DNA of 10,651 bases, from positions 260 through 10,910 of the forward strand of contig DHMW01000130.1 in the NCBI GenBank assembly GCA_002405995.1, read 5' to 3'. Position 1 is the first letter of the stretch, and each line of letters opens with the position of its first letter. Under the pieces are notes generated by a model that made no database searches, was not told the origin of the DNA, and saw only the letters and a program-made list of their open reading frames with translations. The stretch comes from Oscillospiraceae bacterium UBA4632. Its GTDB lineage: Bacteria; Bacillota; Clostridia; Oscillospirales; Oscillospiraceae. This document shows positions 4,854-10,651 of this stretch, one piece after another. The position numbers and the translations under genes were made by a program.

Positions 4854-5737
4854 CATTCCATCAAGCACTGCATGTCCGGCGGGACAGGCGCTGTAAAGTG
4901 CAGCTCCTGTGCAGTGACCGGCTGGGTGAACCACAGCTCATACGAGTGCAGCGCGGGGCGGGCGATGAGGCTTTTGTCCTCCGTGCCGTAGAGCCAGTCG
5001 CCTGCAAGGGGATAGCCAAGGTATGCCATGTGGACGCGCAGCTGATGTGTGCGGCCCGTCTGCGGGCGCAGGCGCAGCAGTGTGAAGCGGCCATTTGTTT
5101 GTAGGGTCTCATACTCTGTGAGGCTCGGAAGCCCGTCCGCACGCACGCAGCGGCGGACGATGGAACCCTCCGCGCGGCCGATGGGCGCATCGACCGTGCC
5201 GCACAGCGGCGCGACCTGCCCCACGGCGATGCCGCGGTATTCGCGCCTGAGCGCGTCGGAATGCAGCGCACGGCGCAGGCGGTCGTGTACGTAGCCGCTC
5301 TTGGCGGCAATGAGGAGACCGGATGTGCCCTTGTCAAGGCGGCTCACAAAGTGCGGCACGCTGCCCTCGCCAAGGTAGTTTGTCAGCATCGCGGCAAGGC
5401 TTGGCGCGGAGACGTCGTCTGACTTCGGGTGCATGGCAACGCCCGCGGGTTTGTTGAGCACGAGCAGGTCCTCGTCCTCGTAGACGATGTCGGGTGATCC
5501 GCAGCCCTTGCCGGAATGCGCTGCGTCCGCTGCGCGCTCAAAGAGCGCGACGCTGACGATGTCGCCCGCACGGACGCGCGCGTTGACGTGAACGCTCCGC
5601 CCGTTCAAGAGAATGGCATTTTCGCGCCATTTGAGGCTTTTGAGCAGCGTGTAGGAGATCTGGAGCTCACCGCGCAGAATGCCCTTGACCATGCGTCCCT
5701 CGAGCGCCGGTGGAACGGTGTAGGTCAGAATACGCAT
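4853..5737 (-). CDS. RluA-family RNA pseudouridine synthase
   Basis: 294 residues, converting specific uridines in RNA to pseudouridine in the cytoplasm. An S4-like RNA-binding domain occupies about 13-75 (LLKSLKWRENAILLNGRSV, then RVRAGDIVSV). The catalytic domain starts at IVYEDEDLLVLNKPAGVAMHP. The active-site motif is SRLDKGTSG with catalytic Asp135; most relatives have HRLD, so His to Ser is a mild deviation. The C-terminal motif PQTGRTHQLRVHMAYLGYPLAGDWLYG is the RluA/RluD signature. Several paralogues (RluA, RluC, RluD types) share these features, so the target site (23S rRNA or tRNA) is not assigned. ATG 5735-5737 has AAAGGAGG 5 bases upstream on the minus strand. The gene is divergent from the glycosyltransferase. 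Confidence 0.93.
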   Translation of the reverse strand: MRILTYTVPPALEGRMVKGILRGELQISYTLLKSLKWRENAILLNGRSVHVNARVRAGDIVSVALFERAADAAHSGKGCGSPDIVYEDEDLLVLNKPAGVAMHPKSDDVSAPSLAAMLTNYLGEGSVPHFVSRLDKGTSGLLIAAKSGYVHDRLRRALHSDALRREYRGIAVGQVAPLCGTVDAPIGRAEGSIVRRCVRADGLPSLTEYETLQTNGRFTLLRLRPQTGRTHQLRVHMAYLGYPLAGDWLYGTEDKSLIARPALHSYELWFTQPVTAQELHFTAPVPPDMQCLME

Positions 5738-5786
5738 GGCAGCCTCCTTTCCTCGCCGGATGCAAACGAAACATAAAATTCACACA

Positions 5787-5821
5787 CAGTATACCATCTT
5801 TTTCGGAAAGATGGTATACTG
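5787..5821. promoter_or_regulatory. 15-bp perfect inverted repeat with mirrored extended -10 elements
   Basis: CAGTATACCATCTTT (5787-5801) and AAAGATGGTATACTG (5807-5821) flank TTCGG. Each arm contains TGGTATACT, an extended -10 (TGn-TATACT), reading outwards: 5812-5820 towards the glycosyltransferase and 5796-5788 towards the RluA gene. No good -35 is seen in either direction. It is likely a divergent promoter pair, possibly with an operator function. No T run follows the hairpin, so a terminator is unlikely. Confidence 0.55.
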
Positions 5822-5830
5822 AATATAAGA

Positions 5831-5850
5831 TTCCGGCGCAGCTGCCGGAA
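5831..5850 (+). promoter_or_regulatory. Stem-loop in the glycosyltransferase 5' leader
   Basis: TTCCGGC (5831-5837) pairs perfectly with GCCGGAA (5844-5850) around a GCAGCT loop. It lies just after the predicted transcript start and 13 bases before AGGAG (5864-5868). Its role is unknown; mRNA stabilisation is a simple possibility. Confidence 0.4.
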
Positions 5851-5877
5851 AACTCTGCCATTCAGGAGCGTGACTGC

Positions 5878-7290
5878 ATGGACAACAGAACCATCTGCCT
5901 TTTGAACGATTCCTTTCCGCCTGAGATCGACGGCGTGGCGAACGCCGTCGTGAACTATGCGAAAAATATTACGAATAGCGGCGAAGGCGCCATTGTCGTG
6001 ACGCCGATGATGCCCGGCGCGGACGACAGCGCGTTCCCGTTTCCCGTGCTGCGCTACCCGAGCATCGACACGCGCAGGCTGGTCGGCTATGTGGCGGGCT
6101 ATCCGTTTTCCCCCGAGGTCGCGCGCGTGCTGAGCGAGCGGAAGCCGGAGCTTCTGCATACGCATTGCCCGATCGCCTCGTGCCTGCTGGCGCGCTCGCT
6201 GCGCCCGGTGGTGGATGCGCCGCTCGTGCTGACCTATCACACCAAGTTTGATATCGATATCGCCAAGGCAGTGCGCGGCAAGCTCCTGCAGGAGAGCGCC
6301 ATCCGCGCGCTGGTGCAGAACATCGAAAGCTGCGACGAGGTCTGGGTCGTGAGCCGCGGCGCGGGGGAGAATCTGCGCTCGCTTGGCTACGAGGGCGATT
6401 ATCTCGTGATGGAAAACGGCGTGGATATGCCGCGCGGCAGGGCTGCCGACGAGGCGATCACCGCTGCCGCGGCGGGCTATGACCTGCCGCAGGACGTGCC
6501 GGTGTTCCTCTTCGTCGGGCGGCTGATGTGGTACAAGGGCATCCGCATCATCTTAGACGCGCTGAAAACGCTGTGCGAGAGTGGGACGGATTTTCGCATG
6601 GTCTTTGTCGGCGACGGCGCGGACGGTGCGGAGATCCGTGCATATGCGGAACAGCTGGATCTTTCGGACCGCTGCTTCTTTACCGGCGCGGTCTCTGACC
6701 GCGAGACCATCCGCGCGTGGTACAGCCGCGCGGACCTCTTCCTGTTTCCCTCTACCTTTGATACGAACGGTCTTGTCGTGCGCGAGGCCGCGGCCAGCGG
6801 TACGGCGGCGGTGATGATCCGCGGCTCCTGCGCGTCCGAGGGCGTGAGCGGGGAGCGCAACGGCTTCCTGATCGACGAGGACGCCGCGTCCCTTGCGGCA
6901 AAGCTCACGCAGCTCTGCCGCGCACCGGAGATGATGCGCGCCGTGGGCGAAAACGCACAGCGAGAGCTGTATGTTTCATGGGAAACGGCGGTCGGGCGCG
7001 CGATGGAGCGCTATGAGATTGTCATCGACAAGTATCGCAGCGGGAAATATCCAAAGCACGAGCGCTTCGGCGACGGTTTTTTCAAGACCCAGGGCGAGCT
7101 GATGGAGGCGCTCGCCGGCATCGGCGAGCTGCAGGACGAGATCGCCGCGGGGCTGAAGCGCGAGCAGCGCGAGGCGGAGCGGGGGCTTGCGCGCTCGCGC
7201 GCGGGGATGCAGCAGCTGCTGCGCGGCACAAGGCAGGAGCTGTCGGAGCTGTATGCGTCGCTGCTGCAAAAGATGGACCGGTATCTGTGA
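5878..7290 (+). CDS. GT4-family glycosyltransferase with C-terminal coiled coil
   Basis: 470 residues with a GT-B fold, transferring a sugar from a nucleotide donor to an unidentified acceptor, perhaps a membrane lipid or envelope glycan. The N-terminal domain begins NDSFPPEIDGVANAV, the usual GT4 glycine loop, with LLHTHCPIAS and LTYHTKFD following. The donor-binding domain has FVGRLMWYKG (Arg215, Lys220). The EX7E region reads FDTNGLVVREA, with Asp295 in place of the first Glu and Glu303 retained. After about residue 389 comes an extension not usual for the family; about 405-470 is rich in Glu, Leu, Arg and Ala and looks like a coiled coil. There are no membrane segments. ATG 5878 has AGGAG 9 bases upstream; the open frame upstream to 5710 runs through the promoter. 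It is a single gene closed by a terminator. Confidence 0.9.
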   Translation: MDNRTICLLNDSFPPEIDGVANAVVNYAKNITNSGEGAIVVTPMMPGADDSAFPFPVLRYPSIDTRRLVGYVAGYPFSPEVARVLSERKPELLHTHCPIASCLLARSLRPVVDAPLVLTYHTKFDIDIAKAVRGKLLQESAIRALVQNIESCDEVWVVSRGAGENLRSLGYEGDYLVMENGVDMPRGRAADEAITAAAAGYDLPQDVPVFLFVGRLMWYKGIRIILDALKTLCESGTDFRMVFVGDGADGAEIRAYAEQLDLSDRCFFTGAVSDRETIRAWYSRADLFLFPSTFDTNGLVVREAAASGTAAVMIRGSCASEGVSGERNGFLIDEDAASLAAKLTQLCRAPEMMRAVGENAQRELYVSWETAVGRAMERYEIVIDKYRSGKYPKHERFGDGFFKTQGELMEALAGIGELQDEIAAGLKREQREAERGLARSRAGMQQLLRGTRQELSELYASLLQKMDRYL

Positions 7291-7295
7291 CAAAG

Positions 7296-7329
7296 GCAGC
7301 CGCAGGGTGATCCCCTGCGGCCGCTTTTT
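7296..7329 (+). terminator. Intrinsic terminator of the glycosyltransferase gene
   Basis: The core stem GCCGCAGGG (7299-7307) with CCCTGCGGC (7313-7321) has a TGATC loop. It extends by two more pairs beyond one mismatch and is followed by TTTTT (7325-7329). The convergent 93-residue gene has its stop codon (7328-7330) in this T tract. On the minus strand only a weak TTT run follows. Confidence 0.88.
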
Positions 7330-7609
7330 ATGCTTCGTGCTGCGGCTTGCGCTCGGCAAACCACATATTCCACTGGAAGGAGTATGCCTTGTACACCGCC
7401 TCATCCGAGCAGACGAGGCGCACACAGGAGGGTTGCCCGTGCGCATAGCCATAGTCCATGACGGTACGCAGGACGCGATAGGCGGATCTGAGGTCGCTGT
7501 CCTCGCACGCAAGCGACAGCGTGCTGTGCAGCGCGCACGGCAAAAGCTCCGCGGCGCGGTCGGCGATGGGAAGCGCGGCGGTCTCACCGCGAAGGATCTC
7601 AACAGTCAT
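7328..7609 (-). CDS. Hypothetical 93-residue protein, coupled to the deaminase gene
   Basis: I do not recognise the family. The protein has no membrane segment, signal peptide or obvious metal motif. It looks like a small globular alpha/beta domain. The C-terminal part is aromatic-rich (AYSFQWNMWFAERK), and a CVRLVCSDEAVYKAY stretch could form a beta-alpha unit. That it is a real gene is supported by context. Its ATG (7607-7609) lies 10 bases after the deaminase stop, and the GAGGGGG ribosome binding site begins within the deaminase TGA, a layout typical of translational coupling. The gene ends in the terminator of the convergent glycosyltransferase gene. An accessory role in the deaminase pathway is inference from position only. 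Confidence 0.72.
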   Translation of the reverse strand: MTVEILRGETAALPIADRAAELLPCALHSTLSLACEDSDLRSAYRVLRTVMDYGYAHGQPSCVRLVCSDEAVYKAYSFQWNMWFAERKPQHEA

Positions 7610-7619
7610 GGGCGCCCCC

Positions 7620-8978
7620 TCAGCGATCCAGGTAGGCGCGGCATTTGGCCTCCGCCTCGCGCGCGAGCATTTCCTCGTCTACTGCGACAAGACGGCCGTG
7701 TTCGACCGTCACGCGGCCCTGCACAACGGTATAATCAACGGGACCGCGCACGCCGACGGTGCCGAGCACGCTCGTGGGATCAAAGCAGGAGCCGACCAGC
7801 TCCAGCCTGCGCGAGTCGATCATAAAGAGATCGCAGCACTTGCCAATCTCGAGCGAGCCGATGTCGTCGCTGCGACCGAGAATGGACGCGCTGCCGCGCG
7901 TCGCCATTTTGAGCAGGTCGTAACCGCTGGGGGCGGCCTTGCTCGAATTCAGGCGGTGCAGCAGGTATGAAACGCGCAGCTCCTCCATCAGCGACGAGCC
8001 GTCGTTTGAGGCTGAGCCGTCCACCGCAAGCCCCACCGGCACGCCGAGCCGCAGCATTTCGGGAATGCGCGCAATGCCGGAGGAGAGCTTCATGTTTGAG
8101 ATCGGGCAATGGGCCACACCGGTCTGCGTCCTTGCCAGCACGCGCAGCTCCTCATCGTTGAAGTGGATGCCGTGGGCAAACCAGACGTCGCTGCCCGTCC
8201 AGCCGAGGCGTTCCATGTACTCGAGCGGGCGGACGCCCTCGCGTGCGAGCATGAAGCTTTCCTCGTCCTTCGTTTCGCACAGGTGCGTGTGAAGGCGCAC
8301 ACCGTACTGGCGGGCGAGCGCTGCGCTCTCGCGCAGAAGATCGGCGGATACCGAGAACGGCGAGCACGGGGCGAGCGCGACGCGGTGCATCGCGCCGAAC
8401 GATCTGTCGTGATACTTCTCGATGATGCGGGCGGAGTCCGTCATGATCGCGTCCACCGTCTGCACCACGCTGTCGGGCGGCAGACCGCCGTCCTTGACCG
8501 AGAGGTCCATGCTGCCGCGCGAGGCGTACATGCGCGCGCCGATCTCGTCCGACGCTGCGAACTGCGCGCCGATGAGATCGCCGGAAGCCTTGGGAAAAAC
8601 GTAGTGATGATCAAAGCAGGTCGTGCAGCCGTGCTTCATCAGCTCGCCGAGGCCGGTGAGCGTGGAGAGGCGGATAACGTCTTCGTCAAGGTTTTTCCAG
8701 ATCTCATAGAGCGTTTTGAGCCAGTCAAACAGCTCCATATTCTGCACCTCCGGCAGATTGCGGGAGAAGATCTGATAGAGGTGGTGATGCGTGTTCACAA
8801 GCCCCGGATAGCAGAGCATATGGCGCGCATCGATGATCCGATCCGCCGTGCACGGCAGGGCGGGGCCGATGGCGCGGATGAATCCATCCTCAGCGTACAG
8901 ATCGGCATTTTCATACACGGTGTCGTTTTGGTCGCACGAGACCAGCGAACGAATATTTTTAATGAGCAGAGTTGACAT
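7620..8978 (-). CDS. 8-oxoguanine deaminase-type amidohydrolase
   Basis: 452 residues of the metal-dependent amidohydrolase superfamily, closest by eye to 8-oxoguanine deaminase (8-oxoguanine to urate plus ammonia). Signature stretches are PGLVNTHHHLYQ (metal ligands His64, His66), NLPEVQNMELFDWLKTLYEIW, CTTCFDHHYVFP, APCSPFSVS, HTHLCET (His230/His232, Glu235), WFAHGIHF (His269) and GLAVDGSASNDG (Asp320). All catalytic and metal positions expected of a mononuclear-zinc deaminase are present. Related enzymes act on guanine, isoxanthopterin or triazines, so the substrate is likely but not proven. ATG 8976-8978 starts the family-typical MSTLLIKN, with AAGGAG 6 bases upstream; a more distal ATG at 9003-9005 lies inside a hairpin. 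It follows the nucleoside-type ABC permeases, separated by a strong hairpin. Confidence 0.88.
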   Translation of the reverse strand: MSTLLIKNIRSLVSCDQNDTVYENADLYAEDGFIRAIGPALPCTADRIIDARHMLCYPGLVNTHHHLYQIFSRNLPEVQNMELFDWLKTLYEIWKNLDEDVIRLSTLTGLGELMKHGCTTCFDHHYVFPKASGDLIGAQFAASDEIGARMYASRGSMDLSVKDGGLPPDSVVQTVDAIMTDSARIIEKYHDRSFGAMHRVALAPCSPFSVSADLLRESAALARQYGVRLHTHLCETKDEESFMLAREGVRPLEYMERLGWTGSDVWFAHGIHFNDEELRVLARTQTGVAHCPISNMKLSSGIARIPEMLRLGVPVGLAVDGSASNDGSSLMEELRVSYLLHRLNSSKAAPSGYDLLKMATRGSASILGRSDDIGSLEIGKCCDLFMIDSRRLELVGSCFDPTSVLGTVGVRGPVDYTVVQGRVTVEHGRLVAVDEEMLAREAEAKCRAYLDR

Positions 8979-8994
8979 AATGTTCTCCTTACTC

Positions 8995-9025
8995 AAAAAC
9001 GGCAACCGTTTCGGTTGCCGTTTTT
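8995..9025 (-). terminator. Strong hairpin between permease and deaminase genes
   Basis: A 14-bp perfect inverted repeat, AAAAACGGCAACCG (8995-9008) with CGGTTGCCGTTTTT (9012-9025), has a 3-base loop. Read on the minus strand it is a classic terminator ending TTTTT, placed 8 bases after the permease stop. The deaminase ribosome binding site begins only about 5 bases downstream, leaving no room for a promoter between them. It may therefore allow read-through, act as an attenuator, or protect a processed 3' end. Confidence 0.85.
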
Positions 9026-9032
9026 GAAAGCG

Positions 9033-10025
9033 TTAGCGTTCCTCGCGGAAGTAATTCAGCCCCAGCGAAGCGGGCGGCTGCTTCTCCTTGTTGTTGCGCA
9101 TGCTGGAAATGATCAGCACGATGACCGTGACCACATAAGGCAGGATCTTGTAGAGCTGCGTGGGGATGAACGCCACCACCAGGCGCAGGTACAGGATCAT
9201 CAGCGCGCCGAACAGCACGCTGCCCCAGATGGCGCTGAGCGGACGCCACAGGCAGAAGATGACCAGCGCGACGGCAAGCCAGCCCACACCGGACAGACCC
9301 TCGTGATTCCACACGCCGCCCGCGATCGTCATGATATAGACCATGCCGCCGATGGCACTGATGCCGCCGCCGATGACGGTGGCAAGGTACTTGTAGCGTG
9401 TAACGTTGATGCCGGCGGCATCGGCCGTAGCAGGGCTTTCGCCCACGCTGCGCAGATACAGGCCGCTGCGCGTTTTGTTCAGATAGTAGAACAGCGCGAC
9501 GGCGCAGATGACGGAGAGATAAAAGAAAAAGCTGTTGCCGAACAAAATGCCTCCGATATAGGGGATGTCCTGCATTGCCTTGGGAAAGGGGGGATTCTGG
9601 AAATAGCCCTTGAGCATATTGCTCACGGAGATATAGCCGTTTTCGCTTACGCGCATATATTCGCCGATGAACTGGCCAACGCCGGTGCCGAAGATCGACA
9701 GGGCAAGGCCTGTAACGTTCTGGTTGGCGCGCAGCGTGATCGTCAGGAAGCTGAAGATCAGCGAAGCGAGCGCGCCTGCGAGAAAGGCGCAGAGAATGCC
9801 GATGATAATGGCAAGGTAGCCGTTGGGGGCAGAGGCAAGCTTTTCGTAGTAATACACGCCGCCAAGTCCCATTGCGCCGCCCATGAACATGATACCCTCA
9901 ACGCCCAGATTGAGGTTGCCGGACTTTTCCGTCAGGATCTCGCCGAGCGTTCCGAACAGCAGCGGCGTGCCGTAGGTGATGGCGGCGATGATAAGCGTAA
10001 TGATAAGCGTAGCAAAGTCAGTCAT
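9033..10025 (-). CDS. ABC transporter permease, NupQ/YufQ-like (nucleoside/simple-sugar importer)
   Basis: A 330-residue integral membrane protein of the BPD_transp_2 type (COG1079-like), one half of the channel of BmpA-type nucleoside importers. About eight to ten hydrophobic segments run from the N-terminus (LIITLIIAAITYGTPLLF) to VVTVIVLIISS. Conserved marks are the early GEILTEKSGNLNLGVEGIMFMG, the cytoplasmic loop LYLRSVGESPATADAAGINVTRYK that docks the ATPase, and a C-terminus of the PASLGLNYFREER type. ATG 10023-10025 is supported by GGAGG (10036-10040) and overlaps the upstream permease stop by one base (TAATG), as expected for a coupled operon. Exact substrate is unproven; purine nucleoside or base is favoured by the deaminase next door. 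Confidence 0.93.
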   Translation of the reverse strand: MTDFATLIITLIIAAITYGTPLLFGTLGEILTEKSGNLNLGVEGIMFMGGAMGLGGVYYYEKLASAPNGYLAIIIGILCAFLAGALASLIFSFLTITLRANQNVTGLALSIFGTGVGQFIGEYMRVSENGYISVSNMLKGYFQNPPFPKAMQDIPYIGGILFGNSFFFYLSVICAVALFYYLNKTRSGLYLRSVGESPATADAAGINVTRYKYLATVIGGGISAIGGMVYIMTIAGGVWNHEGLSGVGWLAVALVIFCLWRPLSAIWGSVLFGALMILYLRLVVAFIPTQLYKILPYVVTVIVLIISSMRNNKEKQPPASLGLNYFREER

Positions 10026-10651
10026 TATTTTGCCGCCTCCTTTTCCGTTTTCGACGAGCGGAAGATCAGTCGATAGTTGATAAAGAATTCGCAGCCGAGC
10101 ATACAGAACAGCAGGATGCCGGTAATAATATCGGAGATGGAAGCGGGAACGGCAAGGCGGGTCTGAAGCGTCTCCGCACCCTTGGAGATGACCGCAAGCA
10201 TCAGTGAGATGACGATCATGGCAAAGGCGTTGAGCTGGCTGAGCCACGCGACCGTGATGGACGTGAAGCCCACGCCTGCGGCCACGCCGTCATACAGCGT
10301 GGTATTTGCACCGGAGGCAACGATGAAGCCGACCAGACCGGAGATCGCGCCGGAGAGGAACATCGTGCGCATCATCACATGGCCGACGTTCATGCCCGCA
10401 TAGCGCGCGGTGTTGATGGAATCGCCGATGACGGCGATCTCGTAGCCGTGCTTGGTGTGGTTCATGTAGATGTGCATGAACACGACCAGGATCAGCACGA
10501 TGATCCAGCCGCAGTGAACGCCGAAAACCTTCGGCAGTGTTGCGGCTTTGTCGAACTGCGGGATGATCTGCGAGCCGGGACGGCCCTCCCACGGACCGCC
10601 CTGCAGCCAGCGGACCACACCGATGATGATGTAGTTCATCATCAGGGTGAA
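10025..10651 (-). CDS. ABC transporter permease, NupP/YufP-like, C-terminal part (5' end outside window)
   Basis: At least 208 residues of the partner permease (COG4603-like); the frame is open through the window edge, so the true start lies beyond 10651. Visible marks are FTLMMNYIIIGVVRWLQGGPW, the ATPase-docking loop TKHGYEIAVIGDSINTARYAGMNV, and several hydrophobic helices (MFLSGAISGLVGFIVAS, AMIVISLMLAVIS, ITGILLFCMLGCEFFI). The protein ends SSKTEKEAAK. It pairs with the downstream permease to form the channel. By family precedent, the ATP-binding subunit and a BmpA-like lipoprotein should lie further upstream, beyond the window. Confidence 0.93.
   Translation of the reverse strand, partial: FTLMMNYIIIGVVRWLQGGPWEGRPGSQIIPQFDKAATLPKVFGVHCGWIIVLILVVFMHIYMNHTKHGYEIAVIGDSINTARYAGMNVGHVMMRTMFLSGAISGLVGFIVASGANTTLYDGVAAGVGFTSITVAWLSQLNAFAMIVISLMLAVISKGAETLQTRLAVPASISDIITGILLFCMLGCEFFINYRLIFRSSKTEKEAAK

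Noticed and set aside
3729..4934. Long minus-strand open frame (401 codons) opposite the thioredoxin-fusion operon
   Set aside because: It is antisense to two well-supported genes and crosses a terminator. Its Ala/Gly runs are the complement of the Gly/Cys linker.
8109..8975. Plus-strand open frame (288 codons) opposite the deaminase
   Set aside because: Antisense to a gene with all expected catalytic residues. No recognisable protein family and no ribosome binding site.
9015..10076. Plus-strand open frame (353 codons) opposite the permease
   Set aside because: Strongly polar, Asp/His/Gln-rich product that is the complement of hydrophobic permease codons; a shadow.

Overview
The window is about 10.6 kb of GC-rich, gene-dense bacterial chromosome. 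The mix points to a GC-rich Clostridia lineage, most likely Oscillospiraceae/Ruminococcaceae. It combines strong AGGAGG-type ribosome binding sites and TTGACA/TATAAT promoters with rpsU next to leuS, a YqeG phosphatase beside efp, an acidic zinc-ribbon protein after efp, a ferredoxin-thioredoxin-reductase-like mini-protein, and a BMP-type nucleoside permease pair. The taxonomic placement is inference; there is no rRNA or marker phylogeny here.

Layout, left to right. (1) The 3' end of leuS, then rpsU from a consensus promoter with a two-hairpin leader, closed by a strong terminator. (2) A minus-strand gene for a GH18-like TIM-barrel protein, probably starting at TTG, divergent from a plus-strand YqeG-family HAD phosphatase. 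(3) efp followed by an acidic, zinc-ribbon 'CD1247 N-terminal domain' protein, then a terminator. (4) A two-gene redox operon with an ATGA overlap: a NifX-like domain fused through a Cys-rich linker to thioredoxin, then a 65-residue FTR-catalytic-chain-like protein with CPC/CMC/CHC motifs; terminator. (5) A minus-strand RluA-family pseudouridine synthase, divergent from a plus-strand GT4 glycosyltransferase with a C-terminal coiled coil. The gap between them carries a 15-bp perfect inverted repeat. (6) A minus-strand block, in transcription order: the 3' part of a NupP/YufP-like permease (running off the window), a NupQ/YufQ-like permease, a strong hairpin, an 8-oxoguanine-deaminase-type amidohydrolase, and a 93-residue protein of unknown function.

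How the genes fit together. The left half is translation housekeeping (leucine charging, S21, EF-P, with pseudouridine synthase further on). The right end looks like a purine uptake and deamination unit: an ABC importer of the BmpA/NupPQ class followed by a purine deaminase. The most unusual part is the thioredoxin fusion with its overlapping FTR-like partner. It suggests a ferredoxin-driven thiol relay tethered to a metal-cluster-binding domain, and it is the best candidate for a little-described system here. No mobile elements, CRISPR arrays, tRNA or rRNA genes were seen. No gap without a gene exceeds about 160 bases, and the gaps hold the promoters, leaders and terminators listed.
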